Source of the DNA: Candidatus Hodarchaeota archaeon
Lineage (GTDB): Archaea; Asgardarchaeota; Heimdallarchaeia; Hodarchaeales; Hodarchaeaceae
DNA: 64,000 nucleotides
Assembly (NCBI GenBank): GCA_016840285.1
Contig: JAEOSR010000090.1
Location: forward strand, 1-64,000
Direction of reading: 5' to 3'
Shown: positions 8,651 through 16,996 of the stretch, piece by piece
Layout: each line of letters starts with the position of its first letter
Numbering within the stretch: the stretch's first letter is position 1
Position numbers and translations under genes: made by a program
The notes under the pieces: generated by a model
Told to the model about the DNA's origin: nothing
What the model saw: the letters and a program-made list of their open reading frames with translations, nothing else
The model's database searches: none

Positions 8651-9757
8651 ATGATACCTGAGATTGCGATTATTGGAGGAAACATCGCAGGCCTCTCTGC
8701 TGCTTATTATTTTTCTAAGAAAGGTTTTTATGTAAGACTCTATGAAGCAAGAATTTGGAATAAACCATGTGGGGGAGCTATCAGTCTTGAATTTGAACGA
8801 TACTTAAGTGAAGAATTAAACATTATTTTAGATGAATCTGATCACTATACAGAACGATTTAAAGTAGGTTTATGGTCAGGCCGTCATATGGAAGATGTTG
8901 GTGTTTTTCGTGTAACTACAAGATATGATCTTCAAAATAAATTGATGGAAAGGTTGGAAAAAGAACCTAATATTGAGATTCAAACCAAGAGGGTCTCACC
9001 TAATGATGATTTCTTCACACCACAGACAATAGTAGCTACCGGATATAGTGGTTTCACAAACATAGCAATGGGGAGAAAGTGGAGCGTTTATGACAAGGCT
9101 CGTACTTTACGGTATGACAGGAAATTTTTTGGTTGTTCATATCCGAATGCAAATCTGATTGTTCTTGACCACAAGCAAATGGGGTATGGTTGGGTTTTTG
9201 TTGGCAAAAATGATCATCTTAATATCGGTGTTGGGGCTGTGGCTTCCAGAGAGTTTCTTTGGAAAAGATTTTATGATTTCTTTGATCTTATTAACGATAA
9301 ATATGGTTATGGCTTAGATTTACCTTCTGACAAACCACAAGCCTGGTTTTTACCAATACCGAGTAATAAGAAAAAAATACCCGTTTCAAATATTAAAGAT
9401 GGAATTGAATTTATTGGAGTTGGAGACGTCCTTGGATTAGCACATCCTCTTTCTGGTGCGGGTATTGAACCTGCATGGCAATCAGGATGGGTTTTATCTG
9501 AATGTATTGTTAATAATCGAATAAATATCGAGAGATATAAATGGTTATTAGTTAAAAATTTGAGGTTGAGTAGTTGGCGATGGCTTGATCAGTTTGCTTC
9601 CATTGTAAGTAGAAAAAACTTTCCTTTCAAATCTACGTTAGGCTACTTCGCTCTACATTTAGTCAGACATCGTATGCTTACTATTATGCGTAAATATCCT
9701 TGGTTTTCTTTGGTTCACGATGGCACAAGGAAAACTAGGTTTACTATGGCCAAATAG
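8651..9757 (+). CDS. geranylgeranyl reductase-like FAD oxidoreductase
   Basis: 368 residues. It opens with an FAD-binding Rossmann motif (IIGGNIAGLSAAYYFSKKG, residues 7-25), then NKPCGGAIS, the PCGG block typical of geranylgeranyl reductases, and FIGVGDVLGLAHPLSGAGIEPAW near the C-terminus, the second FAD contact. Archaeal relatives saturate the isoprenoid chains of membrane lipids. A different flavin monooxygenase role is possible, because the family is broad. The length is close to that of archaeal reductases. It is a single gene. Confidence 0.78.
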   Translation: MIPEIAIIGGNIAGLSAAYYFSKKGFYVRLYEARIWNKPCGGAISLEFERYLSEELNIILDESDHYTERFKVGLWSGRHMEDVGVFRVTTRYDLQNKLMERLEKEPNIEIQTKRVSPNDDFFTPQTIVATGYSGFTNIAMGRKWSVYDKARTLRYDRKFFGCSYPNANLIVLDHKQMGYGWVFVGKNDHLNIGVGAVASREFLWKRFYDFFDLINDKYGYGLDLPSDKPQAWFLPIPSNKKKIPVSNIKDGIEFIGVGDVLGLAHPLSGAGIEPAWQSGWVLSECIVNNRINIERYKWLLVKNLRLSSWRWLDQFASIVSRKNFPFKSTLGYFALHLVRHRMLTIMRKYPWFSLVHDGTRKTRFTMAK

Positions 9758-9784
9758 AATAGTGGTTTCCACCTACGAACTAAT

Positions 9785-9940
9785 TTATGGAACCATTATA
9801 ATTTTTCCAAGGTGATTACCCTCCTCAAGTGTCTGATGAGCTGTTTGGACATCCGATAGGAGGAGAGTTTTGTAGACCACGGGTTTCAGACGACCCTCCT
9901 AAAGAAACTTCAAAACCTCCCCCAGACGTTTGATACTAAA
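9785..9940 (-). pseudogene. C-terminal remnant of a zinc-type alcohol dehydrogenase / quinone oxidoreductase
   Basis: Read on the minus strand this gap encodes RLGEVLKFL, a TAG stop (9899-9901), then EGRLKPVVYKTLLLSDVQTA, HQTLEEGNH and LGKIIMVP with a stop at 9785-9787. That is the closing segment of medium-chain dehydrogenase/quinone oxidoreductase proteins (GRLKP...A...LE.G...GKI). Only about 50 codons remain, with one internal stop in frame and no upstream catalytic domain, so it is a dead fragment. Confidence 0.6.
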
Positions 9941-9976
9941 TAGGTAGTGATAACGAATTTTATAATAGGATTAAGT

Positions 9977-9984
9977 TATATATT
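9977..9984 (+). promoter_or_regulatory. TATA box of the HEAT-repeat gene
   Basis: TATATATT-like sequence 24-31 bases before the ATG at 10008. This spacing would put the transcription start at or very near the start codon, a leaderless arrangement common in archaea. Confidence 0.45.
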
Positions 9985-10007
9985 AACAGCATAAGAATTC
10001 ATATATT

Positions 10008-11672
10008 ATGCCCATCGAAAAACTATTAGCTGACCTTTCGTCTCCTAGTGAAGATGTTAGGAAAAACGCGATAGATGAGATTTACGGGTTAGTTTCTGCA
10101 AACCCTAATGAACTGACTCCCTTTATGCGTTCTTTTCTAAAAATAATTCGTACAACTTCTGATAACTATGTTATTCAGTATCTAGGGAGCACAATTTCGA
10201 CAGTAGCCTCCTCAGTGACATCTTTAGGGACAGATTACTTTGATGATATCCTTGAGACGGTTACGTATTTAACAGAGAACTACGCTATGGACGATGAATC
10301 CGAGGGGTTCGTTGGTATCTGTGCCATAGGTCTCTTAGATATTATTCGCCAACCAATAACAACAGACCAACGAAAATTTATCCAAGCCCTACCTACTTTT
10401 TTTAAATTGATGGAAAAAAAGCACACAGTAAAATATAGTGCCATGGGTTATGTTTCACCCATGGTAAGTCGAAATCCTCGAATGTTCAAGGATTATGTTC
10501 CTGAGATTTTCAATTTAGTGAAAGGAGGAATGACAGAGATGATCTCTCTGCTATGGGAGTTATATAAGTTCAATCCGCCCTTTTATGAGGAAAATATTGA
10601 TTTTCTGCTTCAAATGGTCAAAGATGTAAATTATTCGAGTATTGCATTGATGATCCTAAATGAGATGGCTAAGAAAAATAGTGTGATTCTCAATCCTTAC
10701 ATTAATGACCTCAAAGAGACAATTCATTCACCTCACACAGCTTCAAGTAGTGTCATGATTTTTAGCGCAATTGCTCGTAAAAACCCAGAATTAATTCAAC
10801 CTATTCTTCCTGAAATTCAGGAAGCGATGGAGTACAATGATACACTAAAAATGCTAGCACCAAACATTCTTGGTCTCGTTGGTCGAATGTCTATCAAAGT
10901 GGCGGCTGAAATTCTCCCGTTTCTAGTAGAGTTGCTTGATGATCCTGATCATAATGTACACACCGTTACTTTAATGGAAATAAGAAACCTCGGAGAAATG
11001 GATCGTTCCTTACTAGATCCATACATTGACAAAATTAAATCTTTGGAGGATGACCCCCAAGAATACATCCGAGATCAAGCGAAACACATTGTGGATATTT
11101 ATGAAGGTAGAACGGTTCGTGAGTTTGCTTCCGCTATCGATGATCAAAACATAAGAATTAGTGAAATGGTTCATTCCTATGAGGATCTCAAGACTTATGT
11201 TGATGAAAATGTTGCAGAGCTCAAGGATTTTATATCTCAGATTGCGAAAAAACTACCTATTCCTTCGGAATTTTCAACGGAAGGACGTATCCGTAAAACA
11301 ATGAACCTGCATTTTGCTTGTTGTATACAAAATGAACGATGCTTATATCCATCGGATAGGAGTTTTACTACTGAAACCAAAGCATGGAATAAATGGTTGA
11401 AGATTGCACTCTCAGCTGTCAAAATAGGAGCGGCTGTTATTCATCCTGTAGCTGCAGGAGGTGCAGTGGACGCGGTAAAAGACGCATATGAGGCATACAG
11501 ATCAAAAGACGATGCGGACTTTATAAGCTATATTTCACAGCCGTTCTTGACATCTGAAGAGCAAGATAACCTTATCATTCAACTCCGAAAGGCTAGGTTC
11601 TTCGATATGTTTAATTATAACGCCCAACAAGGAAATTGGGCATGTCTTATGTGTAATCCTCCAGGTAGCTAA
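10008..11672 (+). CDS. HEAT-repeat protein with cysteine-containing C-terminal domain
   Basis: 554 residues. Residues 1-370 are successive alpha-helical hairpins (DLSSPSEDVRKNAIDEIYGL; LDDPDHNVHTVTLMEIRNLG) of the HEAT/ARM type, a protein-binding solenoid. A short coiled segment (380-420) follows. The last 130 residues have a distinct character: NLHFACCIQNERCLYPSD, a hydrophobic helix (KIALSAVKIGAAVIHPVAAGG) and a final WACLMCN. The C-terminal part resembles, in pattern only, modules ending some eukaryotic repeat-containing signalling proteins. No catalytic motif is seen; a scaffold role is inferred. Confidence 0.7.
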   Translation: MPIEKLLADLSSPSEDVRKNAIDEIYGLVSANPNELTPFMRSFLKIIRTTSDNYVIQYLGSTISTVASSVTSLGTDYFDDILETVTYLTENYAMDDESEGFVGICAIGLLDIIRQPITTDQRKFIQALPTFFKLMEKKHTVKYSAMGYVSPMVSRNPRMFKDYVPEIFNLVKGGMTEMISLLWELYKFNPPFYEENIDFLLQMVKDVNYSSIALMILNEMAKKNSVILNPYINDLKETIHSPHTASSSVMIFSAIARKNPELIQPILPEIQEAMEYNDTLKMLAPNILGLVGRMSIKVAAEILPFLVELLDDPDHNVHTVTLMEIRNLGEMDRSLLDPYIDKIKSLEDDPQEYIRDQAKHIVDIYEGRTVREFASAIDDQNIRISEMVHSYEDLKTYVDENVAELKDFISQIAKKLPIPSEFSTEGRIRKTMNLHFACCIQNERCLYPSDRSFTTETKAWNKWLKIALSAVKIGAAVIHPVAAGGAVDAVKDAYEAYRSKDDADFISYISQPFLTSEEQDNLIIQLRKARFFDMFNYNAQQGNWACLMCNPPGS

Positions 11673-11681
11673 TACAACTTT

Positions 11682-12413
11682 TTATTTGACGAGTTCGTGG
11701 AACTGAAGATTATTATCTTTGATAAAGTGGATTACTTTCTCGAGCTTCCCTAAATATTCGCCAGTGTGAGAGTCGGTACCACAAACAACTTTTACTCTTT
11801 TATTGGCCAACTCTTGAATTAATTTCTGAGTAAAATGGAGATAGTAGTCTAATCCTTTCCTTGTGTTTCTTCCCACTCCTCTTCGTGGATGTAATTCGGA
11901 TTCTTGGACTTCAACAAAGATGTCATGTTGTGCCAATATCGTAGCTATTTCTGTCTCCTTTCTGTAATAATTTTCTTGAATATCATTATGTGCAAGTCCT
12001 ACAGGAACCTCTAATTCTTTTCGTATGTCTATTATTTCAGAAATATCTCTATTTCCTACTTCTCCCCAGTATTCTTTTTTTGTATTAACATATTCAAAGA
12101 GGATATAATCAAATTGATTCAAAATTTCAAACGGGAGTTGAATAGGATTTATCCCATAGATTCTAGACACATCAATCTCAATTCCGATTTTTAACTCCAG
12201 CCCATTCAGAGTATTTTTTATTTTCATTAAATGATTAAGATATTTTTCAAGGCAGGATGTTATTTGATACGTATCCATCAATTTCATTGAGAACCCGTGA
12301 TCACATATGCCTAATACCTCAAGATTTTTACGTTTAGCTTGTTTAATCAAGTTCTCAGGGGAAAGAAGACCATCTGAATAAGTTGTATGGGTATGAATAT
12401 CATGTCTTCTCAT
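11682..12413 (-). CDS. PHP-domain metal-dependent phosphoesterase
   Basis: 243 residues beginning DIHTHTTYSDG (metal ligands His7, His9), with GICDHG (Asp38, His39), GLAHND and the closing CGTDSHTGEYLG, the four metal-binding motifs of the PHP superfamily. Members include histidinol-phosphate phosphatase and the PolX-associated phosphoesterase. No histidine-biosynthesis genes lie nearby, so the substrate is open. It converges with the HEAT-repeat gene, with a 9-base gap. Confidence 0.85.
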   Translation of the reverse strand: MRRHDIHTHTTYSDGLLSPENLIKQAKRKNLEVLGICDHGFSMKLMDTYQITSCLEKYLNHLMKIKNTLNGLELKIGIEIDVSRIYGINPIQLPFEILNQFDYILFEYVNTKKEYWGEVGNRDISEIIDIRKELEVPVGLAHNDIQENYYRKETEIATILAQHDIFVEVQESELHPRRGVGRNTRKGLDYYLHFTQKLIQELANKRVKVVCGTDSHTGEYLGKLEKVIHFIKDNNLQFHELVK

Positions 12414-12504
12414 TTCTATCGCACTAAACAGATTTTTCTTTCTTTTGTGGTATTAATGAGAGGTGCGTCTTGGTCTATTGCAGGATTGAAATAAAAATAT
12501 CTTG

Positions 12505-13269
12505 TTAGTTGATCTTAAAATTTGGTAAGTCATTGATGAGGTAGAGATAATCTTCCGCGATTTTCAGTTGATGATGTCTACGTCTAATAATACCAAATTG
12601 CTCAAGTTTTTTGACATAATAAGAGACCATTACTTTACTAATACCAGTGAAATTTACAATATCCTTTTGTATACATACTTTTGTCTTTGATTCAAGGAAC
12701 TGTAAGATAGTTCTAACATTTTTGTTCCGTAAAACTGAAAACCACATTTTTTCTTTTAATGAGAATTGGCATTGTCTTAGGAAAAAGTGCTTACATCTAC
12801 CCAACATAAATGCTTCGATTTCAGCAGTTTCAAGACGACCAAGATGATATTGAATTACTCCGATCGCAAGTCCTGTTTTGCGTTGAATTTCTCGAAGAGT
12901 GATTCCTGGACTTTGTTCAATGGTTTCCTTGATAATTGATCTATTTGCAGGGATTTTTTCGTTTCTATTTTGTTGATTCTCAAATCTCCATTTTCCAATG
13001 AAGGCTATAGGAAGATTGAATAGCTTTTCTCGTGTAAGTATCTTCTTCACTAGAATAACTACATGAGGATCTTGTAAAGTATTGCTTTGCGGTGGTCTGA
13101 TTAAATTTGATGAGCAAACAGGAGAAACAAAAATTCCACTACCTTCAGATGATTGAAATATTGGAAGAAGGGTCAAGAAATGAAAGAAAGATAGAAAAAC
13201 AATTATGGTTAACAGTATTCCCAAAAGTTTCTTTTTTCTCGATTTATAAAAAATTGACCCCACCATCAC
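12505..13269 (-). CDS. membrane-anchored protein with two winged-helix domains
   Basis: 254 residues. A basic start (YKSRKKK) precedes one strong hydrophobic helix (LLGILLTIIVFLSFFHFLTLL, about 15-35). After a linker come two helix-turn-helix units: SIIKETIEQSPGITLREIQRKTGLAIGVIQYHLGRLE (about 105-142) and a second around TKVCIQKDIVNFTGISKVMVSYYVKKLEQFGII. The order suggests a regulator tethered to the membrane, a type found in archaea. Basic residues before the helix place the start inside; the side of the DNA-binding part is not certain. Targets unknown. Confidence 0.7.
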   Translation of the reverse strand: MMVGSIFYKSRKKKLLGILLTIIVFLSFFHFLTLLPIFQSSEGSGIFVSPVCSSNLIRPPQSNTLQDPHVVILVKKILTREKLFNLPIAFIGKWRFENQQNRNEKIPANRSIIKETIEQSPGITLREIQRKTGLAIGVIQYHLGRLETAEIEAFMLGRCKHFFLRQCQFSLKEKMWFSVLRNKNVRTILQFLESKTKVCIQKDIVNFTGISKVMVSYYVKKLEQFGIIRRRHHQLKIAEDYLYLINDLPNFKIN

Positions 13270-13484
13270 ACCTGAATAATGATTACCATCTTTTATAGTT
13301 TCTGTTAGTTAAAAAATTGTACTAGTATGTTTAACAGTAACAAAAAGGTATGGAAATTGTACCATAAAGTAATAAAAGGAGAAATGTGGAGGGAATGACA
13401 AGTTGTGTCTCACAGTTTGACCTTAATATTTGAACAGAATAAATTTTTGCCTTTACACTGATTCTCATTTGTGATGTTTAGTTT

Positions 13485-14996
13485 ATGACCTCTAAGTTTC
13501 TTCAAGCGATTCGGCCGTTTATGTCAATCACTCCAGAAGTCGTCAAACCGACTCGTGAGGTTCATTTCAATGAAAAAGTAGTTTGGACATTTGCTGCTCT
13601 GGTCATTTATTTTGTAATGGCATCTACTCCGATTATTGGATCTCAGTATGAAGGAGCTGACCCTTTGGCTTTTATGCGCACAATTACAGCCTCAACTCAA
13701 GGATCACTCGCAGAACTTGGAATTGGCCCGATAGTGACCGCCGGACTTATTATGCAAATCTTAGTTGGGTCAAAAATCATCTCAGTCAATATGGGAGATC
13801 CAGAGGAGAGATCCCTCTACACTGGCGCACAGAAGGTCATGTCAGTTGCAATGACAATTATAGAAGCGGTTGCTTTCTTGATTGGGGGAACTTACGAACC
13901 TAATCTTAATCTCGATAATCAACTGGCTATCATTACTCAATTATTAGCAGCAGGTATCATCATCATCCTCCTGGATGAGATGATTCAGAAAGGGTGGGGT
14001 TTAGGATCTGGCATTTCTCTGTTTATCGCGGGTGGTGTTGCTTTACAGATTTTTCAAGGATTATTTGCGGCACAAGATTTCGGGGAAGGACCAGGTGATC
14101 CCCCTGTAACATCTTATAGAGGTATTGCCCTTGCTTTTTATGCTTGGGCAACACAACGGAATCCGATTGAAGCAATTGGAGCGTTATTTTTCCGGTATAG
14201 TCCAGCAGAGAATGTCAATTTACCTTCCCTCTCTCTCCTTTCTGTGATTGCTTCTATAGTTGTGTTTATTATTGTGATCTATTTTGAATCAATGCGGATC
14301 GAAATCCCGATTTCATATGCTCAATACAAGGGAATTCGTTCCACTTACCCCATTAAACTACTCTATGTGTCAAATATCCCCGTCATTCTAACATCTGCAG
14401 TATTTGCTGATATTTACTTAATTACTCAGATGGTTTGGAATGCGAGTGGCGGAGGACAAGGTACAATCACCAATCCACTGGCTCTGTTTTTAGGAACATT
14501 TACTGTTGATGAAACGTCTCAGCAATATGTTCCTCAATCTGGTCTTGTTTATTTCTTGACCCCACCACGATCGCTTGTTGGTGATTTTGGAATATTTAAT
14601 CCCGCTAATACATTCGGATCTATTTTTCGTGCTTTAGTTTATGCAACGATTCTAATTGTGCTCTCAGTTATTTTCTCAGTAATGTGGTTGGAAACCGCAG
14701 GAATGGGCCCTCGTGACGTTGCAAGCCAGTTTCTGCAATCAGGTATGCAAATGCCAGGATGGCGACGAAGTAGAAAGATTGTTGAACGTAGGTTAGAAAT
14801 GTATATTCCTACAATAGCAATAATAGGGGGATTGTTCATCGGTTCTCTTGCTGCTTTTGCAGATTTCTTTGGTGCAATAGGCTCGGGAATGGGCATTCTT
14901 CTCTCGGTCAGTATTATGAGACAATATTTTGATCTAATAAGTAAAGAAAGAGTCGCTGAAATGAATCCTTCATTACGTAGTTTTTTAGGGATATAA
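13485..14996 (+). CDS. secY: protein translocase subunit SecY
   Basis: 503 residues with ten hydrophobic helices. The N-terminal part PTREVHFNEKVVWTFAALVIYF, the plug region ASTPIIGSQYEGADPLAFMRTI and the block SLAELGIGPIVTAGLIMQIL are typical of archaeal and eukaryotic SecY/Sec61-alpha. The long extracellular loop and the closing GPRDVASQF...GWRRS segment fit as well. It forms the channel that moves secreted and membrane proteins across or into the membrane. It stands alone here rather than in a ribosomal-protein cluster. A run of exported proteins is encoded nearby, but that need not be linked. Confidence 0.95.
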   Translation: MTSKFLQAIRPFMSITPEVVKPTREVHFNEKVVWTFAALVIYFVMASTPIIGSQYEGADPLAFMRTITASTQGSLAELGIGPIVTAGLIMQILVGSKIISVNMGDPEERSLYTGAQKVMSVAMTIIEAVAFLIGGTYEPNLNLDNQLAIITQLLAAGIIIILLDEMIQKGWGLGSGISLFIAGGVALQIFQGLFAAQDFGEGPGDPPVTSYRGIALAFYAWATQRNPIEAIGALFFRYSPAENVNLPSLSLLSVIASIVVFIIVIYFESMRIEIPISYAQYKGIRSTYPIKLLYVSNIPVILTSAVFADIYLITQMVWNASGGGQGTITNPLALFLGTFTVDETSQQYVPQSGLVYFLTPPRSLVGDFGIFNPANTFGSIFRALVYATILIVLSVIFSVMWLETAGMGPRDVASQFLQSGMQMPGWRRSRKIVERRLEMYIPTIAIIGGLFIGSLAAFADFFGAIGSGMGILLSVSIMRQYFDLISKERVAEMNPSLRSFLGI

Positions 14997-15069
14997 TGTC
15001 TGTTATTCCTTTAAGGTTAGATTTATATTATAATTTTAGATTTCTTTTCTCAATTTGCTTATCAATTGA

Positions 15070-15765
15070 GTGATTAACATGAAACCTCTCTATAGAAAGA
15101 TATTATATATTATTCTGTGGTATTTCGTGTACCCCAATTTATGGTTACTTCTCCTTGCCCCTGATATTTACTTCAAACCAGAAAATCTCATTTTTCTTCT
15201 TACTCTTCTTCTCTCTTATCTTCTTGGTATTATAGACACAATATTCCGACCCTTTTCTGAGAGTATTGAAGAAGATTGGACAACTAATCGACTCTATTCT
15301 TTGATAATACTCAGTTTATTCCTTTTAAACCCAGTTATCATTGCCCTATCATTCTATGAATCCAAACTCTTCATATCACAGTATTTTCCGATTTGGGACA
15401 GTTTAGCTATAGCTATTCTTGGTGTCCTTATTTTTCTCATTGGAGGTTGTATTACTATAACAGGTAGATACCAGCTCAAACAATATGGTGAGGGTATCTT
15501 AGATGTTAAAGATGATCAGACCTTGATAACTTCAGGAATCTTTGGGTACATCCGTCATCCAATTTATGCAGGAGGAGTAGTGGGAATAATTGGATTCTAT
15601 CTCGCATTCAGGAGTTTATTTGTATTAATTGCTATCTGGATTATCTACTTCATGATTTTCAGACACAGATTACTTTTCGAGGAAAAAATGATGATCGAAG
15701 CATTTGGTGACGAATACAGAGAATATATGAAGCGAACAAAGCGATTAATACCTTTCCTATATTGA
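15070..15765 (+). CDS. isoprenylcysteine carboxyl methyltransferase-like membrane protein
   Basis: 231 residues with about six membrane helices. The C-terminal signature is clear: SGIFGYIRHPIYAGGVVGIIGFYLAF, then RHRLLFEEKMMIEAFGDEYREYMKRTKRLIP. This is the SAM-binding ICMT/PEMT fold (RHPxY; EE...FG.EY..Y). In eukaryotes ICMT methylates prenylated CaaX proteins, often small GTPases; prokaryotic relatives act on lipids or other substrates. The GTPase in this window lacks a CaaX box, so it is not an obvious target. Start is GTG at 15070 or ATG at 15079. Confidence 0.82.
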   Translation: MINMKPLYRKILYIILWYFVYPNLWLLLLAPDIYFKPENLIFLLTLLLSYLLGIIDTIFRPFSESIEEDWTTNRLYSLIILSLFLLNPVIIALSFYESKLFISQYFPIWDSLAIAILGVLIFLIGGCITITGRYQLKQYGEGILDVKDDQTLITSGIFGYIRHPIYAGGVVGIIGFYLAFRSLFVLIAIWIIYFMIFRHRLLFEEKMMIEAFGDEYREYMKRTKRLIPFLY

Positions 15766-15911
15766 TAGGAAAAATTCTTGCTACTAATGATGAAGTGAAA
15801 GAGAATCCCTCCCTCCTTTATGAAAATCCACTTCGTAATTGGATTATCAAGGTAAAACCATGTAAATTACTTGAGGATCTGAAATCAAAGGAAATGATAT
15901 TACAAACCTGA
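15762..15911 (+). pseudogene. C-terminal remnant of glycine cleavage H protein (lipoyl carrier)
   Basis: Directly after, and slightly overlapping, the ICMT-like stop, a frame reads GKILATNDEVKENPSLLYEN, then PLRNWIIKVKPCKLLEDLKS, and stops at 15909-15911. The pattern G-I-N-E-NP-L-N-P-W-KVKP is that of the second half of GcvH. The lipoyl-lysine half is missing, and the frame runs back into the preceding gene without a suitable start. About 48 codons survive; it cannot make a working carrier. Confidence 0.6.
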
Positions 15912-15914
15912 GAT

Positions 15915-16733
15915 TTAATGATCCTTTTCTTCTGGTTCCCGTACTTTCTTTTTGATTTTTTCTAGTAAACCTTTGAGTTCATCCTTCTTAAGTTCATCTG
16001 ATTCTCCTATCTTTTGGACAATTGTATCTACTTCTGTTTTCGCCGATGTTAGCACATCTAACCGTTTTTGTGTCTTTTTGATCCGCTTCTTTAGGGAGGA
16101 TCTATATCCTTGGAAATAATCCAAAGCATCCTCCTTGGACTGAAAATCATTGATTTCTGCAACCATCTTTCTATACAATCTTGGTCGTGCAAAAGGATGA
16201 CCATATCTTTCAGGGGGAGCTAAATCCGAAAAGAAAGCAAGTTTTGTTGCCCACTCTTCTTTTAATTTATCTAAGTACTCTTTACCCTTAGTCGTTATTC
16301 GATATTTCTTCTGGGCTCTGCCATCAGCAATTGATTCTACTGTATCGACATATTCTTTCTCTTCTAGTTTTCCTAAAATGCGAATTACATTACTCCTGGG
16401 GATTTTATACTTCTCTTGAATCTGATAGCCTGTGATACCCTCGGTGTGATCAGCTAACATTGTCAAGATAAAGAAGTATTTTAGATCTCTGAATGCTCCT
16501 CGGGTTAGGGGGAAAGGAGGTATAAATGGGTCATGACGACCAGGAAAATGGAAGAATGGTGGTTTATGATGTCTTCTAGATCTAAATGGCGGTGATGGGG
16601 GTGAATCATGGTGCTCTGACATCATAAATGGGAAATTACAGTTAAAAAACCCCTTTGGAAAGTGAAAATAGTCTTCATTTGAAGGAGAAGGACCAAATTC
16701 ATCAGTTGGTATTTTTTCATTAGTGTGATTCAT
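15915..16733 (-). CDS. PadR-family transcriptional regulator with His/Pro-rich N-terminus
   Basis: 272 residues. The first 75 are rich in His, Pro and Phe (SEHHDSPPSPPFRSRRHHKP; FHFPGRHDPFIPPF). A PadR winged helix follows (FFILTMLADHTEGITGYQIQEKYKIPRSNVIRILGKLEEKEYV...RITTKGKEYL, about 88-155) and then a long charged coiled coil, probably for dimerisation. The His-rich start might bind metal, but this is inference. A 7-base inverted repeat and TATA-like sequence just upstream suggest autoregulation. No effector gene is adjacent on the same strand. Confidence 0.82.
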   Translation of the reverse strand: MNHTNEKIPTDEFGPSPSNEDYFHFPKGFFNCNFPFMMSEHHDSPPSPPFRSRRHHKPPFFHFPGRHDPFIPPFPLTRGAFRDLKYFFILTMLADHTEGITGYQIQEKYKIPRSNVIRILGKLEEKEYVDTVESIADGRAQKKYRITTKGKEYLDKLKEEWATKLAFFSDLAPPERYGHPFARPRLYRKMVAEINDFQSKEDALDYFQGYRSSLKKRIKKTQKRLDVLTSAKTEVDTIVQKIGESDELKKDELKGLLEKIKKKVREPEEKDH

Positions 16734-16773
16734 AATTTATCACCATATACATGAATTACAATCATATTTATAA

Positions 16774-16794
16774 ATATGTCTATTATGGACATAT
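16774..16794 (-). promoter_or_regulatory. candidate PadR operator overlapping the promoter
   Basis: ATATGTC, seven bases, then GACATAT: a perfect inverted repeat 41 bases before the PadR gene start. A second GACATAT half-site lies at 16805-16811, and a TATA-like TTTATAAATA run borders the left arm. ATGT...ACAT half-sites are the usual PadR recognition type, though the inner gap here is nine bases where eight is commonly described. Confidence 0.5.
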
Positions 16795-16916
16795 ATCAAA
16801 TCATGACATATGACTGAGTTATAATTCTATAAGAATGAAGCTGGAAAAAGGAGCAACAACAATATACACAGAATTTCTGATGATTAGAGGTCATTAATTA
16901 ATAAAAATATCGCCAG

Positions 16917-16986
16917 AAAAAAAATCAAAAAAAATTTGGCAAACAAAGAAAAAAAAGAAATAATGGGGAGGGAAATAAATCCCTAC
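16917..16986 (-). terminator. stem-loop and T-tracts ending the large surface-protein gene
   Basis: On the minus strand, past the stop at 16997, AGGGA-TTTATT-TCCCT can fold into a small hairpin (16971-16986). Several runs of seven or eight T follow (16917-16966). T-tracts are the usual archaeal termination signal. Confidence 0.5.
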
Positions 16987-16996
16987 TTAGTACAAC

